In this document: one piece after another, positions 44,124 through 53,259 of the stretch
Layout: each line of letters starts with the position of its first letter
Position numbering within the stretch: the first letter of the stretch is position 1
Source of the DNA: Bacteroidetes bacterium UBA3022
Lineage (GTDB): Bacteria; Bacteroidota; Bacteroidia; Chitinophagales; BACL12
Reading direction: 5' to 3'
DNA: 64,000 bases
Assembly (NCBI GenBank): GCA_002346225.1
Contig: DDYY01000079.1
Location: forward strand, 97,061-161,060
Notes under the pieces: model-generated
What the model was told of the DNA's origin: nothing
Seen by the model: only the letters and a program-made list of their open reading frames with translations
Database searches by the model: none
Program-made: the position numbers and the translations under genes

Positions 44124-45281
44124 ATGATCAACAGGTTGCTGACACCCGTACGAACCAGAGGTTTATTGCATGCTGGAGGCAGTCCGCTGCAGATGGGCAG
44201 GTGCATGGAAATCCATACCGGTGAAGCGCCGGACACCTTCGAAAAAGACATAGCCATCATTACGGTAAACGATTACCGCGGTACACATCATGCCGCCGCC
44301 ACAGTGACCTTTGATGCTGTACGCAAACACTTTTACAGCCTGATCAATCCCCACAGTAAACTACGCCTGATTGATGCCGGGGAAGTTATAGTAGGTGAAA
44401 CACCGGAGGATACTATCAACAACCTGAAGATGGTAGTTGAGTTCATGCTGGCGCAGCGCATTATTCCCGTAATCATAGGTGGTAGTCACGACCTGAGCTA
44501 TGGTCAGTATAAAGCCTATGAGTTCCTGGGTCAGGCAGTTAACCTCGCTGTGGTAGACGAACGCATCGATATTGACCATGCGGATGATGCACCGGAGTAC
44601 CGCAACTGGCTGCTGAATGTTTTCAGCCACGAACCCAATTACCTGTTCAACTATTCAGCCATTGCCTGCCAGGGGCACTACATCAATAACGAGCTTTTCG
44701 AAACCATCGACAACTTGTATTTCGACACCTGCCGGCTGGGTAAACTGAAAGAAGATTTCAGAATTGTAGAACCGGAACTGCGCGATGCGGACATTGTTAG
44801 CATTGATGTTTCCGCTATCAAATACGGTGATGCCCCCGGCACCATCGATTGCTCTCCCAATGGCATCACATCTGAAGACATGTGTCAGCTGATGCGGTAT
44901 GCCGGTATGAGCGACAAGGTAAGCTCGCTGGGCATCTACAATTACCAGCCCGCCAATGACCGACAGGAGACGACTGCCCAACTCATTGCACAAATGATAT
45001 GGTATTTTGTTGATGGGTATTACAATCGCAAACACGACTACCCCATAACAGATGAGAATGATTTCCATAAGTATATTGTTAATCTCAGCGACAACGAATA
45101 CGACCTCACCTTTTGGAAGAGCAAAAAATCCGGACGCTGGTGGCTGGAAGTACCATTTACAGTAGAGCAGCGTTTTGAGCGACAGCAATTGGTGCCCTGC
45201 TCCTATCACGACTATGAAGAAGCCATGCAAAACATGCTGCCCGATAAATGGCTGCGTATGTTTGAGAAACTGGCGATGTAG
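44124..45281 (+). CDS. Arginase/formimidoylglutamase-superfamily protein lacking metal ligands
   Basis: The open frame begins with GTG at 44076, but the ATG at 44124 is the likelier start. The ureohydrolase fold is recognisable: IPVIIGGSHDLSYGQ (GGxH present), LAVVDERIDIDHAD where arginases have DAHxD, and DIVSIDVSAIKYGDAPG where they have SxDxDxxDP. Two of the six manganese ligands are changed (His to Arg, Asp to Ser), so hydrolysis by the normal dinuclear mechanism is unlikely. Related proteins with the same changes are common in Bacteroidota. The role is unknown. Confidence 0.85.
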   Translation: MINRLLTPVRTRGLLHAGGSPLQMGRCMEIHTGEAPDTFEKDIAIITVNDYRGTHHAAATVTFDAVRKHFYSLINPHSKLRLIDAGEVIVGETPEDTINNLKMVVEFMLAQRIIPVIIGGSHDLSYGQYKAYEFLGQAVNLAVVDERIDIDHADDAPEYRNWLLNVFSHEPNYLFNYSAIACQGHYINNELFETIDNLYFDTCRLGKLKEDFRIVEPELRDADIVSIDVSAIKYGDAPGTIDCSPNGITSEDMCQLMRYAGMSDKVSSLGIYNYQPANDRQETTAQLIAQMIWYFVDGYYNRKHDYPITDENDFHKYIVNLSDNEYDLTFWKSKKSGRWWLEVPFTVEQRFERQQLVPCSYHDYEEAMQNMLPDKWLRMFEKLAM

Positions 45282-45332
45282 TCGTTTAGCGGATGCCCCG
45301 GTAGCTATCGGGGTTGAACAACCGTTCCCATA

Positions 45333-46616
45333 TTACTCTTCCCCAAGTATCCGCTCCAACCCTATTCTTCTGGATCCTTTGACCAGAAAGTAGGTATTTT
45401 CAAACGATTGCTGCTGTAACCATGAACGCAGGGAAAGCGTGTTTTCAAAATTCCTCGTTGCTTGTCCGGTGTCGGCATCCCGGAATAAAGGACCTACCGT
45501 AATGACCTCTGCACACCCTATGGAACAAGCCAGCTTCACAATGGATGTATGCTCGGCAATAGCATCGTCGCCCAGCTCCAGCATATCACCCAAGATGGCC
45601 ACCCTGGGTTCCTTATCCATAGCCTGAAAATGTTTCAAGGCGGCAGTCATACTGCTGGGATTGGCATTATAGGCATCCATTATATAATAATTTCCGCCAT
45701 GTTCCAGCCACTGACTGCGATTGTTATCGGGCTCGTAGGTGGCTATTCCGGATTGTATATTATTATCGTCTATACCAAAGTATTTGCCCACTGCTATAGC
45801 TGCCAGAATATTGCCTGCATTATATGCACCAACCAATTTGGAACGGTACAATCTTCCGTCACATTGCACAGCCGCAAAGCCGTTATCCAGCACAGCCGTA
45901 CCTTTCACATGGTCGCCGGCTGCTTCACCAAACAGCTCCACCTTATCATAGCCATTATAAACATCCTGCAAGACTGTATTGGCAGAATTGACAAACAACC
46001 TGCCACTATGTTCCATCAAATACTGATACAATTCGCTCTTGCCCTTCTTTACGCCATCGAGTCCGCCAAAACCTTCCAGATGCGCCTTACCAATATTGGT
46101 GATCAAGCCCAGCACCGGTTTAACCAGTTCCGACAAGAAAGCAATTTCCCCCTGGTGGTTAGCACCCATTTCTATGATGGCTATTTCTGCATCCCTCGGT
46201 ATCGACAGCAAGGATAGGGGAACACCGATATGGTTATTGAGATTGCCTTTGGTAGCAAAGGTTTTAAACTGCGTTTGCAATACCGAATGAATCAATTCCT
46301 TGGTGGTGGTTTTTCCATTGGAGCCGGTGAGTGCCAGAATGGGAATTCCCAGGCTATCGCGGTAGGCTGTGCCCAGTTGCTGCAAAGCCGTCAGCACATC
46401 TTCCACCCAAAAACAACCCGGAATTGTTTTAAGTCGTTCGTCATCCACGACGGCTACCAAAGCGCCCTGCTCCACTGCCTTCTCAGCATAGTCGTTGCCG
46501 TTGACATGCTCTCCCTTGAGGGCAAAGAACATGGATCCCGACTGCACCTTGCGCGAGTCGATGACAATATCGGTGCTGCGCGCATGCAACTCGAGTAAAG
46601 CAGGTATATAGTCCAT
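45333..46616 (-). CDS. murF: UDP-N-acetylmuramoyl-tripeptide--D-alanyl-D-alanine ligase
   Basis: MurF adds D-Ala-D-Ala to the UDP-MurNAc tripeptide, the last cytoplasmic step of peptidoglycan precursor synthesis. The N-terminal uridine-binding part is IVIDSRKVQSGSMFFALKGE. The ATPase P-loop is ALTGSNGKTTTKELI, followed by IEMGANHQGEI and VLGLITNIGKAHLEGFGG. The C-terminal ligase domain has MDAYNANPSSMTAAL and AILGDMLELG. Length 427 is normal. It follows gldJ after a terminator; the gldJ-murF order is seen in other Bacteroidota. Confidence 0.96.
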   Translation of the reverse strand: MDYIPALLELHARSTDIVIDSRKVQSGSMFFALKGEHVNGNDYAEKAVEQGALVAVVDDERLKTIPGCFWVEDVLTALQQLGTAYRDSLGIPILALTGSNGKTTTKELIHSVLQTQFKTFATKGNLNNHIGVPLSLLSIPRDAEIAIIEMGANHQGEIAFLSELVKPVLGLITNIGKAHLEGFGGLDGVKKGKSELYQYLMEHSGRLFVNSANTVLQDVYNGYDKVELFGEAAGDHVKGTAVLDNGFAAVQCDGRLYRSKLVGAYNAGNILAAIAVGKYFGIDDNNIQSGIATYEPDNNRSQWLEHGGNYYIMDAYNANPSSMTAALKHFQAMDKEPRVAILGDMLELGDDAIAEHTSIVKLACSIGCAEVITVGPLFRDADTGQATRNFENTLSLRSWLQQQSFENTYFLVKGSRRIGLERILGEE

Positions 46617-46628
46617 AGATTAAAATTA

Positions 46629-46660
46629 AAAAGCCTTCCGGGTTTATTCGAAAGGCTTTT
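46629..46660 (-). terminator. Intrinsic terminator between gldJ and murF
   Basis: A 12-bp stem with one G-T wobble (AAAAGCCTTTCG / CGGAAGGCTTTT on the minus strand) and an 8-nt loop is followed on the minus strand by TTTTAATTTT. It lies 21 bp after the gldJ stop and 12 bp before the murF ATG, so murF needs read-through or its own start. Confidence 0.8.
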
Positions 46661-46681
46661 ATAGGTTTTGTTAACAGGTTA

Positions 46682-48211
46682 TCACTGCGTTTGCTTACGC
46701 ATCTTTCTGTTCATTTTTTGTTGCTTGTCGGTGCTCTTGAAGATATTACCTCCGCGGGTATAATTATCTACATCACCTCCCAGTCGTATCATAGCACAGC
46801 GGAAACCAATGGTAGCTGTTGCCTGATCTTCTTCCAGATAACGACGTGAACCGGGAGACAGCCAGTAGGCTTCATCCGCCCAGGAACCACCTTTATACAC
46901 CCTTGCTTTATCACTCACCAGTGTGGTTTTAGCGTAATCGTAGTAGGCCAGTGACATGGTATCACCATCCAGGTAATTTTTCACATCACCTTTCTTATAG
47001 TTACGACGGTTAACCACCTCTTCGTCTTCAACAGGACGGTAGCGCACGCGACCCATGCTATCGAGTTCGGCAATATTACCGTCTTCATCCAGCTCTTTGG
47101 TATCATACACATTACCCCTGAAAGGATTCAGGTCTTCCATATCGAAATACGTCAACGGACGGTATACATCGTACACCCATTCGTTTACGTTACCTGCCAT
47201 GTTATACAGACCGTAATCATTCGGTGCATAACTGTATACAGGTGATGTAACAATGGCGTTGTCATTCAGCTTACCGGCCACACCTGCGTAGTCACCACGA
47301 CCGCGTTTGTAGTTTGCCAGCATCTTACCCTGTGACCAGCGCTCCTTGGAAGAAGGCTCACGCAAGGTGTTACCATCCCAAGGATATAACCTGCGATCGG
47401 TAATCATTTCATTGCCTTCTACATTGTTGCCAATCAGACCCAGTGCAGCATATTCCCATTCCGCTTCGGTAGGCAGGCGGTAATCCGGTAACAGAATACC
47501 ATCTTCCATGCGAATGGTACGACCCAGTTTAGAGTCACCTGCATCAGGGCTATAGTCTTTCACACCTTTCTGTACACCGGTGGTATAGAGTTCGGCGTAA
47601 TACGATTCGGTAGTGAAGTTATCTTCGTTGTAAGAGTTGATGTTTACATCCATATAACCCTTGTCGGCCAGAATACCTTCATTTACGCGGTCGCTTCTCC
47701 AGCGGCAGAATTCATTAGCCTGCAGCCAGGAAACACCCACTACCGGATAATCATCATAGGAAGGATAGCGGAAATAGTATTCCACGTAGGGTTCGTTGTA
47801 GGAAAGTTCTTCCCTCCAGACAAGTGTGTCGGGAAGGGTGTTCTTAATGATTTCAGGGAAGTCAATTCCAAATGTCCGTTTGGTCCAGTACAAGTACTCG
47901 CGGTAATGGAGGTTGGAAATTTCTGTTTCATCAATATAAAATGAAGAAACTGTGACACGACGTGGCTGGTTGTGAAACTCAAACGTGACGTCCTGTTCTG
48001 TGGTACCCATCGAGAATGTACCGCCCTGCACCAACACCAGGTTGGGACCTGTGGGCTGACCTTTGTAGTCCACATTTTCGAAACCTCCCCACTTGGTATC
48101 GTTGTACTTGAAACCAGTGGCAGCGGATCGTTCACCGCAGGAACTCATAAAAGCTCCGGCGAGCAGCAACGCCGCTGCAGGTATAATGACTCTTTTCATA
48201 CTAGGCATCAT
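46682..48211 (-). CDS. gldJ: Gliding motility/T9SS lipoprotein GldJ
   Basis: GldJ is an outer membrane lipoprotein needed for gliding and for stability of the T9SS motor. The lipobox is MSSC (Cys25). The formylglycine-generating-enzyme-like (sulfatase-modifying) fold shows LVQGGTFSMGT, VSSFYIDETEISNLHYREYL, DYRLPTEAEWEYAA, YNMAGNVNEWVYDVYRP and RVYKGGSWADEAYWLSPGSR. GldK shares this fold, but the position beside the PorP/SprF protein and porU favours GldJ. The frame could also start at the ATG at 48199 (MKRVIIPAAALLLAG), which gives an equally good signal peptide. Confidence 0.88.
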   Translation of the reverse strand: MMPSMKRVIIPAAALLLAGAFMSSCGERSAATGFKYNDTKWGGFENVDYKGQPTGPNLVLVQGGTFSMGTTEQDVTFEFHNQPRRVTVSSFYIDETEISNLHYREYLYWTKRTFGIDFPEIIKNTLPDTLVWREELSYNEPYVEYYFRYPSYDDYPVVGVSWLQANEFCRWRSDRVNEGILADKGYMDVNINSYNEDNFTTESYYAELYTTGVQKGVKDYSPDAGDSKLGRTIRMEDGILLPDYRLPTEAEWEYAALGLIGNNVEGNEMITDRRLYPWDGNTLREPSSKERWSQGKMLANYKRGRGDYAGVAGKLNDNAIVTSPVYSYAPNDYGLYNMAGNVNEWVYDVYRPLTYFDMEDLNPFRGNVYDTKELDEDGNIAELDSMGRVRYRPVEDEEVVNRRNYKKGDVKNYLDGDTMSLAYYDYAKTTLVSDKARVYKGGSWADEAYWLSPGSRRYLEEDQATATIGFRCAMIRLGGDVDNYTRGGNIFKSTDKQQKMNRKMRKQTQ

Positions 48212-48234
48212 TTGGCAATAAACGCAAATCTACT

Positions 48235-48242
48235 TATAAAAT
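48235..48242 (-). promoter_or_regulatory. -7 element of gldJ
   Basis: TAGATTTG on the minus strand (48242-48235) matches TAnnTTTG and ends 23 bp before the ATG at 48211. A TTTG lies upstream at only 14 bp spacing, too short for a normal -33 element. Confidence 0.45.
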
Positions 48243-48250
48243 TATGCAAA

Positions 48251-49246
48251 TTAAAAAATGGAAGGCCGCATCAGCACATTATAATATTTACCCTTGGCAG
48301 CTTTCCCGGCATCTTCCAGTCTGAAAATAAGCCCCACCTCATGTGCCCCCCCGGTTTCGCCCGAAAGCCCACCCAGCGTTGCATCGTAGCTGTAGGTAAA
48401 CACCAGCCAGTCCTTCCGGAAACCGGCCATGATGCTAACGTTACTCATGCCCGAAAGATTGTTTTTCAGATACAGCCCGCCCATGACAAGGCTTTTAGCA
48501 AAAGAAGAGCCTATCTGGAGCTGGTTGGAGCCCCCCTGTCCGTACCAGGTTATGCTGGGAACCGCTATGAAGGGATCCCGCTTCTTTTTCTGCTTTATCT
48601 GCACACCTGTCTGGAAGGAGATGCCCATCGGCAATGCTACCGTATCATAGGAATAGAACCCAGCCACGGGTGTATTGAGGTGGTGAAACGACAGTCCTGT
48701 AAACACCTTTTCTGTGACAATTGCGACCCCTGCTCCCAGGTCGAGCTGGGTGCGGGAAAGTGACGGAGGAAGCGGTTCATTGGTCGGATTGGGCAAGCCG
48801 GAGGCATTATTGAATCCATACACCGGGTCTATCTGATCGAATAATTGCAATCTGTCCCAGTTAAGGCGCTGTTGCTGCATCCCCAGCTGCATCCCGAAAT
48901 TCATGGCGGCAGTGCTGCTCAGCTTCACCTGGTACATGTACTGAAAGCCCAGCTGAAAGCCACTCAGTACACCTTCACCCAGGTCGTCTTTGATCATGTA
49001 CAATCCGAAACCACTGTTGGCATCGCCGATGGGCTGGTCGTAACTCAGGCGATAGCTCAGGTAGGTCTGGGGCATATCGGGCCACTGACTGCGAAAATTG
49101 GCAGTGAGCCTTCCTGCTCCACCGCTGCCGGCAAATGCGGGATTCAAATAACTATCGGAAGCGTCGAGTTGGGTGAACTGTAAATCCTGCGCGGCAGCGT
49201 TTTCGACAAAAAAATGACCGCATATCATGAACCATAAGCAAGCCAA
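48251..49246 (-). CDS. PorP/SprF-family outer membrane protein
   Basis: The family hallmarks are clear after a signal peptide ending AAAQ: DLQFTQLDASDSYLNPAFAG, FRSQWPDMPQTYLSYRLSYD, and the C-terminal VSIMAGFRKDWLVFTYSYDA. PorP/SprF proteins are beta-barrels of the T9SS that help secrete or anchor particular substrates and bind PorE/SprE-linked partners. The start is uncertain. The frame stays open to 49360 inside porU's 5' end with only a TTG there; I use the TTG at 49246, and the first ATG at 49228 would leave a very short signal peptide. It is divergent from porU. Confidence 0.82.
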   Translation of the reverse strand: MACLWFMICGHFFVENAAAQDLQFTQLDASDSYLNPAFAGSGGAGRLTANFRSQWPDMPQTYLSYRLSYDQPIGDANSGFGLYMIKDDLGEGVLSGFQLGFQYMYQVKLSSTAAMNFGMQLGMQQQRLNWDRLQLFDQIDPVYGFNNASGLPNPTNEPLPPSLSRTQLDLGAGVAIVTEKVFTGLSFHHLNTPVAGFYSYDTVALPMGISFQTGVQIKQKKKRDPFIAVPSITWYGQGGSNQLQIGSSFAKSLVMGGLYLKNNLSGMSNVSIMAGFRKDWLVFTYSYDATLGGLSGETGGAHEVGLIFRLEDAGKAAKGKYYNVLMRPSIF

Positions 49247-49348
49247 ATTCTTTGCATAGTTTTGAACGCTTAGCAGGAAAAGAGGGGCAATATGCCTTCC
49301 CTGCCTCCGTTGATGAGACACCCACTTATTTTGAACAGTAACAGGATT

Positions 49349-52300
49349 ATGATTTTTCAATTCGGCACCTTTTCTTCTACGCGGTGGATTGCAACTGCAA
49401 TGTTAACGTTTTTTGCTTCCGTGGTGGTATCTGCGCAATCGGAATTACTTAGAAAAGACATTCGGCCGGAATGGGAATCCACACCTCTCGAAATTACCGC
49501 CCCCGATGGTGTAAATATCATCCGGTTGCCGGCTTTCAAGGGTGCTGCCTACACTTCAGACGAACGTCCCCTGCCCTACCTTACTGTTCAATGCCCCAGT
49601 CCGAAAGGCAGCAGCATAGATGTTCGGTTAGATAACGCCCGTTATGAAAGTTACCAATGGCCGGGCAACAGAGCGACACCCCGTCTGGGCAATACCGCTG
49701 AGCTCTCCGTCAGTACCGGCTATGAAAAGGGGCGTCCGTTGACTTCTATTGCCATTGTTCCATTGCGCAACAATCCCAGTACCGGACAGTTAGAGCGATT
49801 GGTTTCCGGTACACTGGTGGTCAGTGCGAGTCCCTCCACCCTGCGATTGGATGCTACCGAACACGTTTATGCCGATCAATCCCAACTGGCAGACGGCACC
49901 TGGTACAAAGTGAGCGTAACCCAAACCGGGATTTACCGCATTGACAAAGCCTTTCTGGAATCGCTGGGCATCAATACTACTACCCTCAATGCCGCTACGC
50001 TGGGTATTTTCGGTTATGGAATAGGTATGCTGCCCGAGGCGAATAGTGCCGACAACCCCGATGATCTGGTGGAAAATGCCGTGTACCGTGTCGGACTGGC
50101 AGATGGCAGCTTCGACGATGGAGATTATATTCTATGGTACGCCGTTGGTCCGCATACCTGGGAGTATGATACTGCACTCGCCACCTATCGCCATACTACC
50201 CATCCGTATTCCAATAAATCCTGCTACTTTATTTCACCCAACAGGGGAACCAATAAATCGCTAACCACTATTGCGGTGAGCCCTGCTGTCCCTACCTATA
50301 CCTCCACCTCCTTCGACCATCTGGTGGTCTGGGACAACGATGACCTCAACCTTATCCGCTCTGGCAGGCGGTTCTTTGATTTCGGCTTTAACGCGTTCAG
50401 CAATCTGCGCACCTACAGCACCACCATACCCAATATCATTACCGATGAGCCGGCTTTGATCCGCTATTTTCTGGCTGCCAAGAGCAGTGCCGGAGCTTCC
50501 ACTTTTACCATTAGTGGCAACGGATTGAATGTATCACGACTGCTCTCCTCCGTACCCGAAAGCACCGAAAGCAATTATGCCAGTTCTGTGCAGGGAGAGG
50601 ACAGCTTTTTGCCGACCAACGGAAACATCACCTTTAATGTCAGCTTTGCCGGCCCTGCGGGCAGTGATGGCTGGCTGGATGACATAGAACTGGTGGTGCG
50701 CAGGTCCGCGACCTACAACAGTGGCCAATTGTTGTTTCGCGACAGCAGAGGTATCGGAGAAGTAACGCGCTATCTTTTCAATGGGCCGGATGATGCGATT
50801 ATCTGGGATGTCACCGACCCCACCAACGCAGCTATACAAGCCTATTTCTACACCGGTGGTCAGATTGATTTCACCCGCGATGCCGACAGCCTGCTGCAGT
50901 TCATTGCCTTTTTTACGGAAGATGCATTACCTGCCGGTCAGATTACCATAGAAGGCCCTGTTGCCAATCAGAACTTGCACAACAGCAGCCTGCAACCCGA
51001 TTTGATTATTGTTTCGCACCCCGATTATATGGCTGAATCCAGGCGCCTTGCCGCTTGGCACCACAACGTGAATGGCCTCGACACGCTGGTAGCAAGTACG
51101 ACCCAGGTATACAATGAGTTTTCTTCCGGTACTGCTGATATCACTGCTATCCGCAACATGATGCGCATGTTTTACGACCGCGCCGCCGGCAGTGAAGCTG
51201 CCATGCCGCAATACCTGTTGCTGATGGGAGATGCTACCTTCGACTATAAGAATATCATGACCGAACCCGGAGACAATACCAACCGGGTGCCTACATATCA
51301 GAGTTACGAAAGTATCCATCAGGTGCTCACCTTCCCCACCGACGATTATTATGTGTGCCTGGACCCCGAAGAAGGTGCTGATATGAGTCAGGCGGTGAAT
51401 CTTTTAGATGTAGCTGTAGGTCGCTTACCGGTGAAATCGGTTACAGAAGCACGGAATGTGGTAGATAAAATTCTTGCCTACAAAACGCCCTCCGCTCTGG
51501 GCTCCTGGCGCAATACCATTTGCTTTGTCGCCGATGACGAAGACGGCACCACCCATATCGATGACGCCAACGATATCGCCGACTGGGTGAATGAGAATTA
51601 TCCGCAGTACAATATCAACAAGATCTACCTCGATGCCTACCAGCAGGTACCCGGTGCGGGTGGAGAGAGGTATCCCGATGTCAACCGCGATATCAATGCG
51701 CAAATATTTACGGGCAGCCTCATCATGAACTGGACAGGCCATGGCAACGAACAAAACTGGGCGCAGGAAAGGGTACTGGGCGTGGATGACATCAACAGCT
51801 GGACCAATTTCGACAAGCTCCCCCTGTTTATCACTGCCACCTGTTCGTTTTCCCGTTACGACAATCCGGAGAGAACATCTGCCGGTGAGCTCATATTACT
51901 GAATCCTCAGGGCGGGGGCATCGGCCTGGTAACTACTGTGCGGATTGTTTATTCCTTCCAGAATTACGTCCTCAACAGCAACTTCTTTTTCAAAATTTTC
52001 GAGCCTGTAGATGGACGGATGCCCACCATGGGGGAAGCCCTCACCGCGGGTAAGAATTCGGTATCTACGAGTTTTGATGCCATCAACAACCGGAAGTTTC
52101 TGTTGCTTGGCGACCCTGCCCTGCAGTTGAATTACCCGCAATACCAAATTGTCGCCACCGAAGTAAATGGCACCCCTGTTGCATCGGGAACCGACACCTT
52201 GAAAGCTTTGGCCAAAGTCAATATCAAAGGAGAAATCAGAGACGGGGGTAGTCTGCTCAGCTCTTTCAATGGCATTGTTTATCCAACCATTTTCGATAAA

Positions 52301-53221
52301 CCCCTCACCATCACCACCCTGGAAAACGACCCTGCAACCAGCAATCCCTACACCTTTACTGAGCAAAGCAATGTTATATACAAAGGCAAGGCGAGCGTTA
52401 CCAACGGAGCATTTGAATTTGAATTCATAGTTCCCAAAGACATTTCCTACACCTTCGGGAATGGTAAGCTGAGCTTTTATGCCGAGAACGGAGTGGAAGA
52501 TGCGGGTGGCTATGAAAATAATGTGATTGTAGGTGGCGCCTCCGATTCTGCTGCAAACGACCTGAGTGGTCCTGAAGTAAGTGTATACATGAATGATGAG
52601 ACCTTCGTATTCGGGGGTCTTACCGATGAAAATCCGCTGTTGTACATTGTTCTGGAAGATGAAAACGGCATCAATACCGTGGGCAATGGCATCGGTCACG
52701 ATATTATGGCGCGCATCAATGATGATGATGCCGGACTGGAACTGAACGATTATTACGAATCCGACCTCGATAGTTACCAGAGTGGCAAGGTCAGCTATCC
52801 TTTGTACGATTTACCTGCGGGACGCCATGCCGTGCGCGTGGAAGCCTGGGATGTATACAATAATTCGGGGGAGGGATATACAGAGTTTGTTGTAGCGGAA
52901 AGTGCCGAGCTGGCGCTGGATCACGTGCTGAATTACCCCAACCCCTTCACCACCAATACTGAATTCTGGTTTGAACACAACCGCCCCGGAGATGTTCTGG
53001 ATGTGAAAGTGGAGATTTTTACCGTCAGCGGGAAGCTCATCAAGACCATTTTACAGCAGGTGAGCACCGATGGCTACCGCGTCTCCGGAATCGGCTGGGA
53101 TGGGCTGGACAATTTCGGTGACCCCATAGGTCGAGGCGTATATGTGTATAAAATTTCTGTCCGGGCATTATCAGATAATGCCAAAGTGAGCGTTTTTGAA
53201 AAGCTGGTCGTTTTAAGGTAA
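49349..53221 (+). CDS. porU: T9SS C25-family signal peptidase/sortase PorU
   Basis: PorU is the cell-surface gingipain-type cysteine protease that removes T9SS C-terminal sorting domains and attaches cargo to A-LPS. The ATG at 49349 gives a signal peptide ending VSAQ (residues about 1-30); an upstream ATG at 49292 is less likely. The C25 domain starts around LIIVSHPDYMAESRRLAAWH; the catalytic His is in NWTGHGNEQNW (His798) and the Cys in ITATCSFSRYDNPERTSAGE (Cys832). The C-terminus has a CTD/FlgD-Ig-like domain (NYPNPFTTNTEFWFEH, ending VFEKLVVLR). At 1290 residues the length fits. porV follows after 38 bp. Confidence 0.94.
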   Translation: MIFQFGTFSSTRWIATAMLTFFASVVVSAQSELLRKDIRPEWESTPLEITAPDGVNIIRLPAFKGAAYTSDERPLPYLTVQCPSPKGSSIDVRLDNARYESYQWPGNRATPRLGNTAELSVSTGYEKGRPLTSIAIVPLRNNPSTGQLERLVSGTLVVSASPSTLRLDATEHVYADQSQLADGTWYKVSVTQTGIYRIDKAFLESLGINTTTLNAATLGIFGYGIGMLPEANSADNPDDLVENAVYRVGLADGSFDDGDYILWYAVGPHTWEYDTALATYRHTTHPYSNKSCYFISPNRGTNKSLTTIAVSPAVPTYTSTSFDHLVVWDNDDLNLIRSGRRFFDFGFNAFSNLRTYSTTIPNIITDEPALIRYFLAAKSSAGASTFTISGNGLNVSRLLSSVPESTESNYASSVQGEDSFLPTNGNITFNVSFAGPAGSDGWLDDIELVVRRSATYNSGQLLFRDSRGIGEVTRYLFNGPDDAIIWDVTDPTNAAIQAYFYTGGQIDFTRDADSLLQFIAFFTEDALPAGQITIEGPVANQNLHNSSLQPDLIIVSHPDYMAESRRLAAWHHNVNGLDTLVASTTQVYNEFSSGTADITAIRNMMRMFYDRAAGSEAAMPQYLLLMGDATFDYKNIMTEPGDNTNRVPTYQSYESIHQVLTFPTDDYYVCLDPEEGADMSQAVNLLDVAVGRLPVKSVTEARNVVDKILAYKTPSALGSWRNTICFVADDEDGTTHIDDANDIADWVNENYPQYNINKIYLDAYQQVPGAGGERYPDVNRDINAQIFTGSLIMNWTGHGNEQNWAQERVLGVDDINSWTNFDKLPLFITATCSFSRYDNPERTSAGELILLNPQGGGIGLVTTVRIVYSFQNYVLNSNFFFKIFEPVDGRMPTMGEALTAGKNSVSTSFDAINNRKFLLLGDPALQLNYPQYQIVATEVNGTPVASGTDTLKALAKVNIKGEIRDGGSLLSSFNGIVYPTIFDKPLTITTLENDPATSNPYTFTEQSNVIYKGKASVTNGAFEFEFIVPKDISYTFGNGKLSFYAENGVEDAGGYENNVIVGGASDSAANDLSGPEVSVYMNDETFVFGGLTDENPLLYIVLEDENGINTVGNGIGHDIMARINDDDAGLELNDYYESDLDSYQSGKVSYPLYDLPAGRHAVRVEAWDVYNNSGEGYTEFVVAESAELALDHVLNYPNPFTTNTEFWFEHNRPGDVLDVKVEIFTVSGKLIKTILQQVSTDGYRVSGIGWDGLDNFGDPIGRGVYVYKISVRALSDNAKVSVFEKLVVLR

Positions 53222-53234
53222 GGCCAAATAACAC

Positions 53235-53242
53235 TAAATTTG
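53235..53242 (+). promoter_or_regulatory. -7 element before porV
   Basis: TAAATTTG matches TAnnTTTG and stands 18 bp before the porV ATG. A TTTT, not TTTG, stands at -33. It may give porV a promoter besides read-through from porU. Confidence 0.45.
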
Positions 53243-53259
53243 CAACCCAATATCTTCTG

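Noticed and set aside
45549..46217. 222-codon open frame antisense to murF
   Set aside because: No recognisable domain; murF motifs are intact on the other strand.
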